In this document: piece after piece, positions 41,642-50,610 of the stretch | Layout: each line of letters opens with the position of its first letter | Numbering within the stretch: position 1 is the stretch's first letter | Assembly (NCBI GenBank): GCA_964250755.1 | Contig: CAXUHB010000004.1 | Location: 62,001 to 126,000 of the forward strand | Length of the DNA stretch: 64,000 bases | Source: DASWOJ01 sp964250755 | GTDB taxonomy: Bacteria; Pseudomonadota; Alphaproteobacteria; Acetobacterales; Acetobacteraceae | Reading direction: 5' to 3' | Position numbers and translations under genes: made by a program | The notes under the pieces: generated by a model | What the model saw: only the letters and a program-made list of their open reading frames with translations | Told to the model about the DNA's origin: nothing | Databases searched by the model: none

Positions 41642-42547
41642 CTACGCCCGGCGCAGGATGCCTGCCAGGAACCCCCGGTGCCACCGGGCATAGCCGTCCT
41701 GCACCACGCCCAGCCGGCTCCGCACCGCCGCGTGCGCATCCGGCAGCCGGTGGAACGGGATCGAGGGATACAGGTGATGCTCCGTGTGGAACGACATGTT
41801 CCACATCAGCAGCCGCATCAGGCCGTTGGTCAGCGTCGTCCGCGTGTTGGTCAGGCCGTTGGCATCCACCGTGCAGTCCGTGTGCTCGGTCAGCAGATAC
41901 AGCCGCAGCAACGGCTGCCCCAGCAGCTGCGGCACGATCCAGAACGCCAGCGGTACCCACCAGCCCCACAGCAGCGCGGACCCCAGCGCCAACGCCGCCA
42001 TGACGACGCACATCGCGCGCACGCTGCCGATGACGCGCGGCGCCGCGGCTGCGGGGATGTAGGCGTAGCCCGACAGGTCTCCCCGCCAGCAGTCCCGGAT
42101 CACCGCCGCCCGCGCCCGCCAGTAGTTCACCCCCAGCACGCGCAGCAGGTACGTGTCCAGCGTGCCCGGCGGCGGCGGCGCAAGCTCCGGATCGCGCGCC
42201 GGGTCCTGCGTGAAGCGGTGGTGCGCCAGGTGGAAGGCCGTGTAGAAGTGCCAGTTCAGCAGGGACGGGCACGCCGCAAGCCAGCCCAGCACCGTGTTGG
42301 CCCGGCGGCTGCGGAACACCGTCTGGTGCATCGTCTCATGGATCGGCGCGAACAGCGCCGCTTGCAGCACGCCCAGCAGCAGCACTGCCGGCAGGATCGT
42401 CCAAGGCCCGGACAGTGCGACGCCCATGCCAGCCGACGCCAGCGCCCCCAGATGCAGCGCCGTCCGCGCCGCGCCGCGGGTGTTGGAGCGCACGGACAAG
42501 GCGCGCACCTCGGCACCCGACAGGACGCGGGCGGTGGACGTGTTCAT
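41642..42547 (-). CDS. Membrane fatty acid desaturase
   Basis: 301 aa from ATG 42547 with GGAG upstream (an in-frame start at 42580 adds 11 residues). Three His boxes of the di-iron desaturase family are present: HETMH near residue 78, HLAHHRF near 110 and HTEHH near 265, with hydrophobic helices between them. It introduces double bonds into acyl chains or related lipids; the regiospecificity cannot be read. Single gene, downstream of a repeat pair on one side and divergent from dppA on the other. Confidence 0.88.
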   Translation of the reverse strand: MNTSTARVLSGAEVRALSVRSNTRGAARTALHLGALASAGMGVALSGPWTILPAVLLLGVLQAALFAPIHETMHQTVFRSRRANTVLGWLAACPSLLNWHFYTAFHLAHHRFTQDPARDPELAPPPPGTLDTYLLRVLGVNYWRARAAVIRDCWRGDLSGYAYIPAAAAPRVIGSVRAMCVVMAALALGSALLWGWWVPLAFWIVPQLLGQPLLRLYLLTEHTDCTVDANGLTNTRTTLTNGLMRLLMWNMSFHTEHHLYPSIPFHRLPDAHAAVRSRLGVVQDGYARWHRGFLAGILRRA

Positions 42548-42717
42548 GCGGACTGCTCCGGTTCTGTGCAACTGCGCCATAGCACACGGCGGGCGCGGTG
42601 GTCTGCATGGAAAATAAGCATCCGCCGTGGCGCGGTGGCCTAAAGGCGGCCCGGGACGTTGACCCCTGGCCTCAGCCGCATGATGCTCCGCCCAGCATTC
42701 GAAGAAGGGCCATCCCC

Positions 42718-44301
42718 ATGCTCCGCACCCTCCTGCTCGCAGGCGCCGCCGCGCTGTCCCTGTCCGCTGCCCAGGCCAAGACGCTGGTTTATTGCTCCGA
42801 AGGCTCGCCCGAGAACTTCAACCCCCAGCTCAACACCACCGGCACCACCTTCGACGCGACCCATCCGGTATATGGCCGCCTGGTCGAGTTCAAGCCGGGC
42901 GTCACCGACATCGAGCCGGGGCTGGCCGAGCGCTGGGACGTGTCGCCCGACGGCAAGGCCGTCACCTTCCACCTGCGGCACGGCGTGAAGTGGCAGAGCA
43001 ATGCCCAGTTCAAGCCGACGCGGGACTTCAACGCGGACGATGTGCTGTTCACCTTCAACCGCATGGCCAAGGCGGACCACCCCTTCCACAAGGTGTCCGG
43101 CGGCAGCTACGACTACTGGGGCGACCTGGCGCTCAACACGCTGGTGGCGTCCGTGGACAAGGTGGACGACTACACCGTCCGCTTCACCCTGACCGCGCCC
43201 AACGCGCCCTTCGTGTCTGACCTGGCGATGGAGTTCGCCTCCGTCCTGTCCGCCGAGTACGGCGACGCCTTGATGAAGGCCGGCAAGCCCGAGCAGATCG
43301 ACCAGGTGCCCATCGGCACCGGCCCGTTCAGCTTCGTGAACTACCAGCGCGACGCCACCATACGCTACCGCCGCTTCGACGACTTCTGGGGGGAGAAGGC
43401 GAAGCTCGACACCCTCGTGTTCTCCATCAACAAGGACCCCGCGGTGCGCCTGGCCAAGCTGCGCGCCAACGAGTGCCAGGTGTCCGCCTACCCCACGCCT
43501 GCGGACCTGCCCGGCATACGCGCGGACGCGGCATTGCAGATGCTGGACCAGTCCGGCCTGAACATCGGCTACCTGTCCTTCAACACCCAGCGCAAGCCGT
43601 TCGACGACAAGCGGGTGCGCCAGGCGCTGAGCATGGCGATTGACCGCAAGGCCATCCTGGATGCGGTCTATCTGGGCGCCGGGCAGCCGGCCAAGAACCT
43701 GATCCCGCCGACGGTCTGGTCCTGGAACGACGCCGTGCAGCCGCTGCCCTACGACCCCGCGGCGGCCAAAAAGCTGCTGGCCGAGGCCGGGTTCCCTGAC
43801 GGGATGGAGACCGACCTGTGGGCCATGCCCGTCCAGCGCCCCTACAACCCCGACGCCCGCCGCATCGGCGAGCTGATGCAGGCGGACCTGGCCAAGATCG
43901 GCGTCAAGGCCCGCATCGTCAGCTACGAGTGGGGCGAGTATCGCAAGCGTGCCGCGGCCGGGGAGCACAGCATGGCGCAGCTCGGCTGGACCGGGGACAA
44001 CGGCGACCCCGACAACTTCTTCGTGCCGTTGGCTGGCTGCGCCGCGGCCCGCGTCGGCGGCGGCAACTCGGCCAAGTGGTGCAACAAGGAGTTCGACGAC
44101 CTGGTCAACCGCGCCGTGACGCTGACCGACAAGGCCGAGCGCACGAAGCTGTACGAGCAGGCGCAGGTCATCATGCGGGAGGAGTCTCCGTTCTTCCTGA
44201 TCGCCCATTCCATCGCCTACCAGCCCATGCGGAAGGGCGTGACGGGCTACGTCATGTCCCCGTTCGGACGGCACATCTTCGACCGGGTGGACGTCCAGTA
44301 G
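42718..44301 (+). CDS. dppA: ABC transporter substrate-binding protein, family 5 (dipeptide type)
   Basis: 527 aa from ATG 42718 with a signal peptide (MLRTLLLAGAAALSLSAAQA). Family 5 features include LVYCSEGSPENFNPQL, ERWDVSPDGKAVTFHLRHGVKW, FNADDVLFTFNRM, PIGTGPFSF and the C-terminal LGWTGDNGDPDNFF. It binds di- or oligopeptides in the periplasm for the permease genes downstream. It resembles DppA more than OppA, so dipeptides are likely. Confidence 0.93.
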   Translation: MLRTLLLAGAAALSLSAAQAKTLVYCSEGSPENFNPQLNTTGTTFDATHPVYGRLVEFKPGVTDIEPGLAERWDVSPDGKAVTFHLRHGVKWQSNAQFKPTRDFNADDVLFTFNRMAKADHPFHKVSGGSYDYWGDLALNTLVASVDKVDDYTVRFTLTAPNAPFVSDLAMEFASVLSAEYGDALMKAGKPEQIDQVPIGTGPFSFVNYQRDATIRYRRFDDFWGEKAKLDTLVFSINKDPAVRLAKLRANECQVSAYPTPADLPGIRADAALQMLDQSGLNIGYLSFNTQRKPFDDKRVRQALSMAIDRKAILDAVYLGAGQPAKNLIPPTVWSWNDAVQPLPYDPAAAKKLLAEAGFPDGMETDLWAMPVQRPYNPDARRIGELMQADLAKIGVKARIVSYEWGEYRKRAAAGEHSMAQLGWTGDNGDPDNFFVPLAGCAAARVGGGNSAKWCNKEFDDLVNRAVTLTDKAERTKLYEQAQVIMREESPFFLIAHSIAYQPMRKGVTGYVMSPFGRHIFDRVDVQ

Positions 44302-44340
44302 GCCGGGGCGGGGCGTAGTCTCTGCGCGCCGTCCCATGCG

Positions 44341-44409
44341 CGGTCGTTGCGGGAAGCGCAGCGGCGCGGCCCCTGGGCTGCCGCGCCGCAAGCGGCTTGC
44401 AATGACCGC
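44341..44409. repeat. Family-2 palindromic repeat, copy B
   Basis: CGGTCGTTGCGGGAAGCGCA at the left end is mirrored by GGCTTGCAATGACCG at the right, with a GCGGCGCGGCC/GGCTGCCGCGCCGC inner stem. It sits between dppA and dppB. Confidence 0.75.
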
Positions 44410-44431
44410 ACGATCCTTGGCTCCATAGCCC

Positions 44432-45436
44432 ATGCTCCGCCTGATTGCCCGGCGCCTGGCGCTGATCGTCCCGACCTTCCTGGGCGTCACGCTGCTGACC
44501 TTCGTGCTGATCCACGCCGTCCCGGGCGATCCCATCGAGGTCCGCATGGGGGAGCGCGGCGTGACGCCTGAGCGCCTGGCGCTCCTGCGCGCCCAGATGG
44601 GCCTGGACCAGCCGCTGTGGCGGCAGTTCCTGTCCTATGAGGGCCAGGTGGTGCAGGGCGACCTCGGCCGTTCCGTGGTGACGCAGGAGAGGGTGTGGAC
44701 GGAGTTCAAGACCTTCTTCCCGGCAACGCTGGAGCTGGCAACCTGCGCCCTGCTGTTCGCGACCTTGCTGGGCCTGCCGCTGGGCGTGATGGCGGCGGTG
44801 CGGCGCGGGTCGGCGCTGGACTACGGGCTGATCGGCGTCGCCGTGACCGGGGCCTCCATGCCGATCTTCTGGTGGGGGCTGATGGCGACCCTCGTTTTCT
44901 CGGTGTCGCTGGGCTGGACGCCGGTGTCCGGACGCATCAGCGACGCCTTCTTTGTCGAGCCGGTGACGGGCTTCCTGCTGGTGGACACCTGGACGTCCGG
45001 GGAACCCGGCGCGTTCCGGTCCGCGGCGTCCCACCTGATCCTGCCCGCCATCGTGCTGGGCACCATCCCGCTGGCGACCATCGCCCGCATGACCCGCTCC
45101 GCCATGCTGGAGGTGCTGGGGGAGGACTACGTGCGGACGGCGCGGGCGAAGGGCCTGGCGCCGGGCCGCGTCGTGGTCGTCCACGCGCTGCGGAATGCGA
45201 TGATCCCCGTGGTCACCGTGCTGGGCCTGCAGGTCGGCGCGCTGCTGGGCGGGGCGATCCTGACGGAGACCGTATTCTCCTGGCCCGGTGTCGGAAGCTG
45301 GCTGGTGGAGGCCATCCAGCGCCGGGACTACAACGTGCTGCAAGGCGGCATCCTGCTGATCGCCGTGCTGGTCATGCTGGTGAACCTGGGGGTGGACGTG
45401 CTTTACGGCGTGCTGAACCCAAGGCTGCGGCGGTGA
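44432..45436 (+). CDS. dppB: Dipeptide ABC transporter permease DppB
   Basis: 334 aa with six hydrophobic segments. FLGVTLLTFVLIHAVPGDPIEVRMG near the N-terminus and the EAA loop DYVRTARAKGLAPGRVVVVHALRNAMIPVVT are typical of DppB/OppB. It forms the translocation pore with DppC. Spacing to dppA (130 bp) is filled mostly by a family-2 repeat. Confidence 0.95.
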   Translation: MLRLIARRLALIVPTFLGVTLLTFVLIHAVPGDPIEVRMGERGVTPERLALLRAQMGLDQPLWRQFLSYEGQVVQGDLGRSVVTQERVWTEFKTFFPATLELATCALLFATLLGLPLGVMAAVRRGSALDYGLIGVAVTGASMPIFWWGLMATLVFSVSLGWTPVSGRISDAFFVEPVTGFLLVDTWTSGEPGAFRSAASHLILPAIVLGTIPLATIARMTRSAMLEVLGEDYVRTARAKGLAPGRVVVVHALRNAMIPVVTVLGLQVGALLGGAILTETVFSWPGVGSWLVEAIQRRDYNVLQGGILLIAVLVMLVNLGVDVLYGVLNPRLRR

Positions 45437-45496
45437 GGATGCGCGCACACCCCTCCCGTTCATGCTTGTCCCGTCCTTGCCAGGCCCGCCGTCCCT

Positions 45497-45596
45497 CGTC
45501 GTTGCGAGGCGCATTTGCGCCGCGGCAATGGGGGAGCCGACAGGACTGCGCTGGCCGCCCCCCTATTGCCGCGCCGCGAGCGGCTCGCAATGACGG
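45497..45596. repeat. Family-2 palindromic repeat, copy C
   Basis: CGTCGTTGCGAGGCGCATTT at the left faces CGCGAGCGGCTCGCAATGACGG at the right, with ATTGCCGCG/CGCGGCAAT inner arms. The element fills most of the dppB-dppC gap (45437-45632). Confidence 0.8.
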
Positions 45597-45632
45597 AACT
45601 CTGGCGGCGCGGGTAGCCTGGGGCCTCGCAGC

Positions 45633-46526
45633 ATGTCCATGACCACCGCCCCTCCCGCTGCCGTCCCGGCTGCTGCGGCAGCCCCGCCCAACGCCGGGCT
45701 GCTCCGGCGCCTGCTGGAGAACCGCGGCGCGGCGGTCGGCTTGGCCATCATGTGCGCTCTGGTCGTCCTCGCCGCCGCCGCTCCCCTCGCGGCCCCCCAC
45801 GGCCCGGCGGAGCAGTTCCGGGAGAGCTTCCTTGCCCGCCCCTTCCACTCCGCGCAGTTCCCGCTGGGCACGGACAGCTTGGGGCGCGACGTCCTCAGCA
45901 GGCTCATCTACGGCGCGCGGCTGTCCGTCATCATCGGCGCCGTCGTGGTCGCCTTGTCGCTGACCTTCGGCACGCTGCTGGGCCTGACGGCTGCGTTCGT
46001 GGGCGGCGTCGTGGACGTGGTCATCATGCGGGCGATGGACGTGCTGCTGGTGTTCCCCAGCCTGCTGCTGGCCATCGTCGTCGTCGCCATCCTCGGCCCC
46101 GGCCTGACCAACGCCATGCTGGCCGTCGCCGTCGTGCTGCTGCCGGCCTACGTGCGCCTGTCCCGCGCGGCGGCGCTGGGGGAGCTGGCGCGGGAGTATG
46201 TCACCGCCACGCGCAGCGCCGGCGCCGGCCCACTGCGCCTGATGCTGCTGGTGGTGCTGCCCAACTGCGCCGCGCCGCTGATCGTGCAGGCGACGCTCGG
46301 CTTCTCGACCGCTATCCTGGACGCCGCCGCGCTGGGCTTCCTGGGCCTGGGCGCGCAGCCGCCGACGCCGGAGTGGGGCACCATGCTGGCCGACGCCCGG
46401 CAGTTCTACGACCGCGCCTGGTGGCTGCTGACCTTTCCGGGGCTGGCGATCCTGGTGACGGTCATGGCCTTCAACCTGCTGGGAGACGGGCTGCGCGACG
46501 CGCTGGACCCGAAGCTGCGCCGGTGA
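45633..46526 (+). CDS. dppC: Dipeptide ABC transporter permease DppC
   Basis: 297 aa from ATG 45633 (ATG 45639 is an alternative). The Ala/Pro-rich first 20 residues precede helix 1 (AVGLAIMCALVVLAAAAPLA). HSAQFPLGTDSLGRDVLSRLIYGARLSV and the EAA loop EYVTATRSAGAGPLRLMLLVVLPNC are DppC-typical. Ends in a GTGA overlap with dppD. Confidence 0.95.
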   Translation: MSMTTAPPAAVPAAAAAPPNAGLLRRLLENRGAAVGLAIMCALVVLAAAAPLAAPHGPAEQFRESFLARPFHSAQFPLGTDSLGRDVLSRLIYGARLSVIIGAVVVALSLTFGTLLGLTAAFVGGVVDVVIMRAMDVLLVFPSLLLAIVVVAILGPGLTNAMLAVAVVLLPAYVRLSRAAALGELAREYVTATRSAGAGPLRLMLLVVLPNCAAPLIVQATLGFSTAILDAAALGFLGLGAQPPTPEWGTMLADARQFYDRAWWLLTFPGLAILVTVMAFNLLGDGLRDALDPKLRR

Positions 46527-47533
46527 CGGCCCTGTTGGCCGTGGAGAACCTGACCGTCCGCTTCGGCACGTTCCCGGCGGTGGAGGGCGTGGACCTGCGC
46601 GTGGACGCCGGGGAGGTGCTGTGCGTCGTCGGCGAGAGCGGATCGGGCAAGAGCGTGTCCATGCTGGCCGTCATGGGCCTGCTGCCGCGCACCGGGCAGG
46701 TGTCGGCGGACGCCGTGCGCTTCCGCGGCGCGGACCTGCTGCATGCCGCGCCCCGCGCCCGCCGCCGCTTGGCCGGGCGCGACCTGGCCATGGTGTTCCA
46801 GGAGCCGACCAGCTCCCTCAATCCCTGCTACCCCGTGGGCTGGCAGATCGCCGAGGCGCTGCGCGTCCACGCCGCCGTGCCGCGGGCGGAGGTGCGCACC
46901 CGCGTCACCGAGCTGCTGGGCCAGGTCGGCGTTCCCGCGCCGGAAACCCGGCGGCTGGCCTTCCCGCACCAGCTCTCCGGCGGGCTGAACCAGCGCGTGA
47001 TGATCGCCATGGCCATCGCCTGCAACCCCGCGCTGCTGATCGCCGACGAGCCAACGACGGCCCTGGACGTGACGGTGCAGAAGGGCGTGCTGGACCTGCT
47101 GGTCGGCCTGCAGCGCAGCCGCGGCATGGGCCTGGTGCTGATCACGCACGACATGGGCGTGGTCGCCGAGACCGCCCAGCGCGTCCAGGTCATGTATGCC
47201 GGACAGGTGATGGAGGAGCAGCCCGCCGCGGCCCTGTTCCAGCACCCCCGCCACCCCTACACCGCCGCCCTGCTGGACGCCCTGCCCGAGCGTGCGGAGG
47301 GCAAGCCTCGCCTGCCCACCATCCCCGGCGTCGTGCCCGGCGCCGCCGACCGCCCCGCTGGCTGCCTGTTCAGCACCCGCTGCGCCCACCGCACCGTCCG
47401 TTGCGATGCGGAGCGTCCGGCCTTGCGCGTTTTGGCCGGGGCGCGGGTGCGCTGCCACTACCCGCTGGACGATGCCGGGCATCCCGTGGGGCGGGATGCG
47501 GACGCGGGCGTCCCAGCGGCATCTGCCGAATAG
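46523..47533 (+). CDS. dppD: Dipeptide ABC transporter ATP-binding protein DppD
   Basis: 336 aa from GTG 46523. Walker A GESGSGKS lies near residue 37, the Q-loop is in MVFQEPTSSLNP, the signature LSGGLNQRVMIAMA, Walker B ALLIADEPTTALD and the switch His in LITHDMGVV. The C-terminal oligopeptide-type zinc-cluster region (CLFSTRCAHRTVRCDAERPALR) is present. No dppF follows: the next gene is the convergent MaoC gene 9 bp away, so the partner ATPase must be encoded elsewhere or DppD homodimerises. Confidence 0.95.
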   Translation: MTALLAVENLTVRFGTFPAVEGVDLRVDAGEVLCVVGESGSGKSVSMLAVMGLLPRTGQVSADAVRFRGADLLHAAPRARRRLAGRDLAMVFQEPTSSLNPCYPVGWQIAEALRVHAAVPRAEVRTRVTELLGQVGVPAPETRRLAFPHQLSGGLNQRVMIAMAIACNPALLIADEPTTALDVTVQKGVLDLLVGLQRSRGMGLVLITHDMGVVAETAQRVQVMYAGQVMEEQPAAALFQHPRHPYTAALLDALPERAEGKPRLPTIPGVVPGAADRPAGCLFSTRCAHRTVRCDAERPALRVLAGARVRCHYPLDDAGHPVGRDADAGVPAASAE

Positions 47534-47542
47534 GGCTGACGG

Positions 47543-48400
47543 TCAGGCCCCGGCGAACACCGCACGCCCGTTGCCGGCCACCACCACGTCCCGCTCCAGC
47601 ACCCGGGCGCGGAAGGCGCCGCCCTCCCAGCCCTCGGTGCGTATGGTCTCCCCCGGGAACACGGGTGCGGTGAAGCGCAGGTGCATCTCGCGGAAGCGCG
47701 CGGGGTCGTAGCCGCCGCAGCGGGCCAGCAAGGCATGGCCAATGACGCCCAAGGTGCAGAGGCCGTGCAGGATCGGGCGCGGGAAGCCGGCGCGGGCGGC
47801 AACTGTGGGGTCGGCGTGCAGCGGGTTGTCATCGCCGTTCAGGCGATACAGCAGGGCCTGCTCGGGCCGGGTCGGCAGGTCCATCGTCCAGTCCGGCGGC
47901 CCGCCCGGCACGGGAGGCGGCGGGCGCACGGGGCCGGCAGGCCCGCCGAAGCCGCCGTCGCCGCGCAGGAATACGGTGGCCATCGCGGTGGCCAGCAGCT
48001 CGCCGGTGGCGGCAAGCGTCAGCGTCTTCTCGGTGAACAGCAGCGCGCCCCGGCCCGGCCCCTTGTCCACCAGCCCCGTCACGCGCGTCCGCCCCACGAC
48101 CTCGGCATCCGTCGGCAAGGGGCGGTGCAGCACCAGTCCCTGCTCTCCATGCACAAGCTGCACGGCGTCCACACCGGTTGCCGGGTCGGCCAGCCAGAAG
48201 CCGGGATGGCCTATCACGAGCGCCAGGGTGGGCACGGCGCGCAGGGCGCGGTGCTGGTCCACATAATCCAACTGCCGCGGGTCCATCGGGTCCCCGCCGA
48301 AGCCGACCGACAGCGCATACAGGATGGCATCGCGCGGCGTGACGCGCTGGCGCACGTCGGGGATGGGGTGGGCCATAAGGGCGTCGTAGGTGATCGGCAC
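47543..48400 (-). CDS. MaoC-family dehydratase (enoyl-CoA hydratase 2 type)
   Basis: 285 aa from GTG 48400 (PITYDALMAHPIPDV) with a strong GGAGG 8 nt upstream; the longer reading at 48445 lacks one. Two hot-dog halves are present: an N-terminal FAS1-like region (RDAILYALSVGFGGDPMD) and the C-terminal catalytic hydratase motif YRLNGDDNPLHADPTVAARAGFPRPILHGL, whose Asp and His are the expected dyad. It probably hydrates 2-enoyl-CoA esters for PHA or beta-oxidation metabolism. Confidence 0.9.
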   Translation of the reverse strand: MPITYDALMAHPIPDVRQRVTPRDAILYALSVGFGGDPMDPRQLDYVDQHRALRAVPTLALVIGHPGFWLADPATGVDAVQLVHGEQGLVLHRPLPTDAEVVGRTRVTGLVDKGPGRGALLFTEKTLTLAATGELLATAMATVFLRGDGGFGGPAGPVRPPPPVPGGPPDWTMDLPTRPEQALLYRLNGDDNPLHADPTVAARAGFPRPILHGLCTLGVIGHALLARCGGYDPARFREMHLRFTAPVFPGETIRTEGWEGGAFRARVLERDVVVAGNGRAVFAGA

Positions 48401-48463
48401 GTCAACGCCTCCAACAACTCCGGCACCGGCGGCAACCGCCGGCACTGCCCGCGTTCATACGCG

Positions 48464-49411
48464 ATGGCGCACGAGTCCAAGACCACGATCTATGCCGCCC
48501 TGGCCGGCAACCTGGCCATCGCCGTCACCAAGTTCGGCGCGGCCTGGTGGACCGGCAGCAGCGCCATGCTCAGCGAGGCCATCCACTCCCTCGTGGACAC
48601 CGGCAACCAGCTCCTGATGCTGCATGGCCTGCGCCGCTCCGTCCGGCCCGCAACGCCGGAGCATCCCTTCGGCTTCGGGCTGGAACTCTACTTCTGGACC
48701 TTCGTCGTCGCCATCCTGATCTTCGGCCTGGGCGCGGGCGTGTCCATCCTGGAGGGCGTGGACAAGATCAGGACCCCTCATCCGGTCGAGGCGCCCTGGG
48801 TCGCCTACGCCGTGCTGGCGGTGTCCGCAGGGTTTGAGGGCACGACCTGGCTGGTTGCGCTGCGCGCCTTCCGCCGCCAGACCCGCAACGCCGACGTGCT
48901 GGAGGCGGTGCAGCGCAGCAAGGACCCGACGATCTTCACCGTGCTGATCGAGGACAGCGCGGCACTGGCCGGGCTTGCCATCGCCGCAGCCGGGCTGGCG
49001 GGCGCGCAGGCGCTGGGCCTGCCCTGGCTGGATGGGGTGGCGTCCGTGCTGATCGGCCTGCTGCTGGCGGGCACGGCAACCTTCCTGGCACGGGAGTGCA
49101 AGGGGTTGATGATGGGGGAGGCCGCCGACCCCGCCACCCGCGACGGGCTGCGCCGCATCGCCACGGACGCCCCAGGCATCACGGGCGTGAACGAAGTGCT
49201 GACCATGCACTTCGGCCCGGCGGACGTGCTGGCGGTGCTGAGCCTGGACTTCGAGGATGCGCTGACCGCGCGCGACGTCGAGACCGCCGTGAGCGGGATT
49301 GAGCGGCGGATCAAGACGGAGTTCCCCGCCGTGCGCCGCATCTTCGTGGAGGCGCAGAGCCGGGATGGGCACCTGCAGGCGCAGCGGGAGGTCGCGCCGC
49401 GGGAGGCATGA
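48464..49411 (+). CDS. Cation diffusion facilitator family transporter
   Basis: 315 aa from ATG 48464, with no clear ribosome site. Six membrane helices; the metal-site sequences are SSAMLSEAIHSLVDTGNQLL in helix 2 and an LIEDSAALAGL stretch in helix 5 (HxxxD/DxxxD-like). The cytoplasmic C-terminal domain starts around residue 215 (LRRIATDAPGITGVNEVLTMHFG). It probably exports Zn2+ or similar divalent cations. Divergent from the MaoC gene with a 63-bp shared promoter region. Confidence 0.9.
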   Translation: MAHESKTTIYAALAGNLAIAVTKFGAAWWTGSSAMLSEAIHSLVDTGNQLLMLHGLRRSVRPATPEHPFGFGLELYFWTFVVAILIFGLGAGVSILEGVDKIRTPHPVEAPWVAYAVLAVSAGFEGTTWLVALRAFRRQTRNADVLEAVQRSKDPTIFTVLIEDSAALAGLAIAAAGLAGAQALGLPWLDGVASVLIGLLLAGTATFLARECKGLMMGEAADPATRDGLRRIATDAPGITGVNEVLTMHFGPADVLAVLSLDFEDALTARDVETAVSGIERRIKTEFPAVRRIFVEAQSRDGHLQAQREVAPREA

Positions 49412-49470
49412 CAGCACCTTGGGTCGCCGCTCAGAAGTGATTCGGCAGAGCGAAGAAACTATCGGGAGTG

Positions 49471-50577
49471 TCAGGCCGGGCGCGTGGCGCAAGGCAAGGA
49501 CCGACTATGTTGGTATTTTATGTCGGCAAGCCACTTTTCCCATCGAGGCATCAGCCATTTCAGGTCGCCCTTGCGGGGCCAGGCGCGAATCACGTTCATC
49601 CATTGGCGAACGCCCGCCTCGTCGCCCCGCAGCGCGGCGGCTTGCGCGAGAAAGGCGCAGTTGAGCGCAGCTTCGAAGCCGTCTTGAGGCTTCTCATAAG
49701 CGGCCTGCAGTAGGGTCTGCCCCGCCTCGTGCTGGCCATTCATCAGCAGAGCCATCCCGTGCAGGACTTCGGCCTTTCCTGCGCCAGCCAGGGCCAGGAA
49801 CTCGGTGGACCAAGCCAGGATATTGCCTGGGGAGGCACCTGTGCGGACATTGCACGCCTCCATGACGAGAAGCGTGTCCAGGATCAGGGCACGCTCAGGG
49901 GTGGCCGCGGGAATTTGGTCGCTGTCGAGAAGATACCGCAGGGTCGCTTCCCTATCTTCGGCTGCATAGGCGTCGATTTTCCAGTCCGAACGCGCGACCT
50001 GGCGAACCATTTCCACCGCCGCCTCGAAGGGTATGGGCTGTGATCCGGCCTCCAAGTCTGGAAAGACTGCCTTCGCCAAATCATGAGCGAAACCGCGCAT
50101 ATCGAGTGGCGGCTTGCGCAGCAGCCACAGCCTCATTCCATCGCTCGGGCCTATGCTCGTTGTCCAGGGCCACAAAGCAAAGGCGATCAAGATGGCTTGG
50201 GCAAGCGCAAGGGTGCCCAGCACGGAACTGACCTTGGGCCAATGCGCCGACGCGGCGGCCAGTACGGCGACCAGCGCCACGTTGCCCAGCACGCCGCCAA
50301 GCACGACCACGATAGCCGCCCCGTGCTGCTCAGGCCATGGCGCGCGCGTCAGCACGCTGCCGGTGAAGGGGAGGCCACAAAGATCGAGCGTCAGGCTGCC
50401 AACGCGCGCGCGCCGCAGGGTTCGCCCGCTGCCAATCCTGATTGCTTTAGGCGGCAAGCCAACACACCACCCCGCGATGGCATGTCCCGCTTCATGCGCC
50501 ACAACGCCAATCATCAGCCCGGGATAAATTAGCCACCAGAGATGAAACGATTGGGCTAGGACATTATCGAAGGGCAT
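49471..50577 (-). CDS. M50-like site-2 protease family protein with C-terminal helical repeats
   Basis: 368 aa. The zinc motif HEAGH is at residues 28-32 (GVVAHEAGHAIAGW) in the first hydrophobic segment, followed by further membrane segments (GAAIVVVLGGVLGNVALVAVL; ILIAFALWPW). An FxxDG-type second ligand is not obvious; GPSDGMRLW could supply Asp. The C-terminal 200 residues are soluble, with TPR-like helices (AEVLHGMALLMNGQHEAGQTLL). Base composition is lower in GC than the flanking genes. It may cleave a membrane substrate; the partner is unknown. Confidence 0.8.
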   Translation of the reverse strand: MPFDNVLAQSFHLWWLIYPGLMIGVVAHEAGHAIAGWCVGLPPKAIRIGSGRTLRRARVGSLTLDLCGLPFTGSVLTRAPWPEQHGAAIVVVLGGVLGNVALVAVLAAASAHWPKVSSVLGTLALAQAILIAFALWPWTTSIGPSDGMRLWLLRKPPLDMRGFAHDLAKAVFPDLEAGSQPIPFEAAVEMVRQVARSDWKIDAYAAEDREATLRYLLDSDQIPAATPERALILDTLLVMEACNVRTGASPGNILAWSTEFLALAGAGKAEVLHGMALLMNGQHEAGQTLLQAAYEKPQDGFEAALNCAFLAQAAALRGDEAGVRQWMNVIRAWPRKGDLKWLMPRWEKWLADIKYQHSRSLPCATRPA

Positions 50578-50610
50578 TGGCGTGGGCAGCTCTCGGCAAA
50601 CTGGTGGGTA

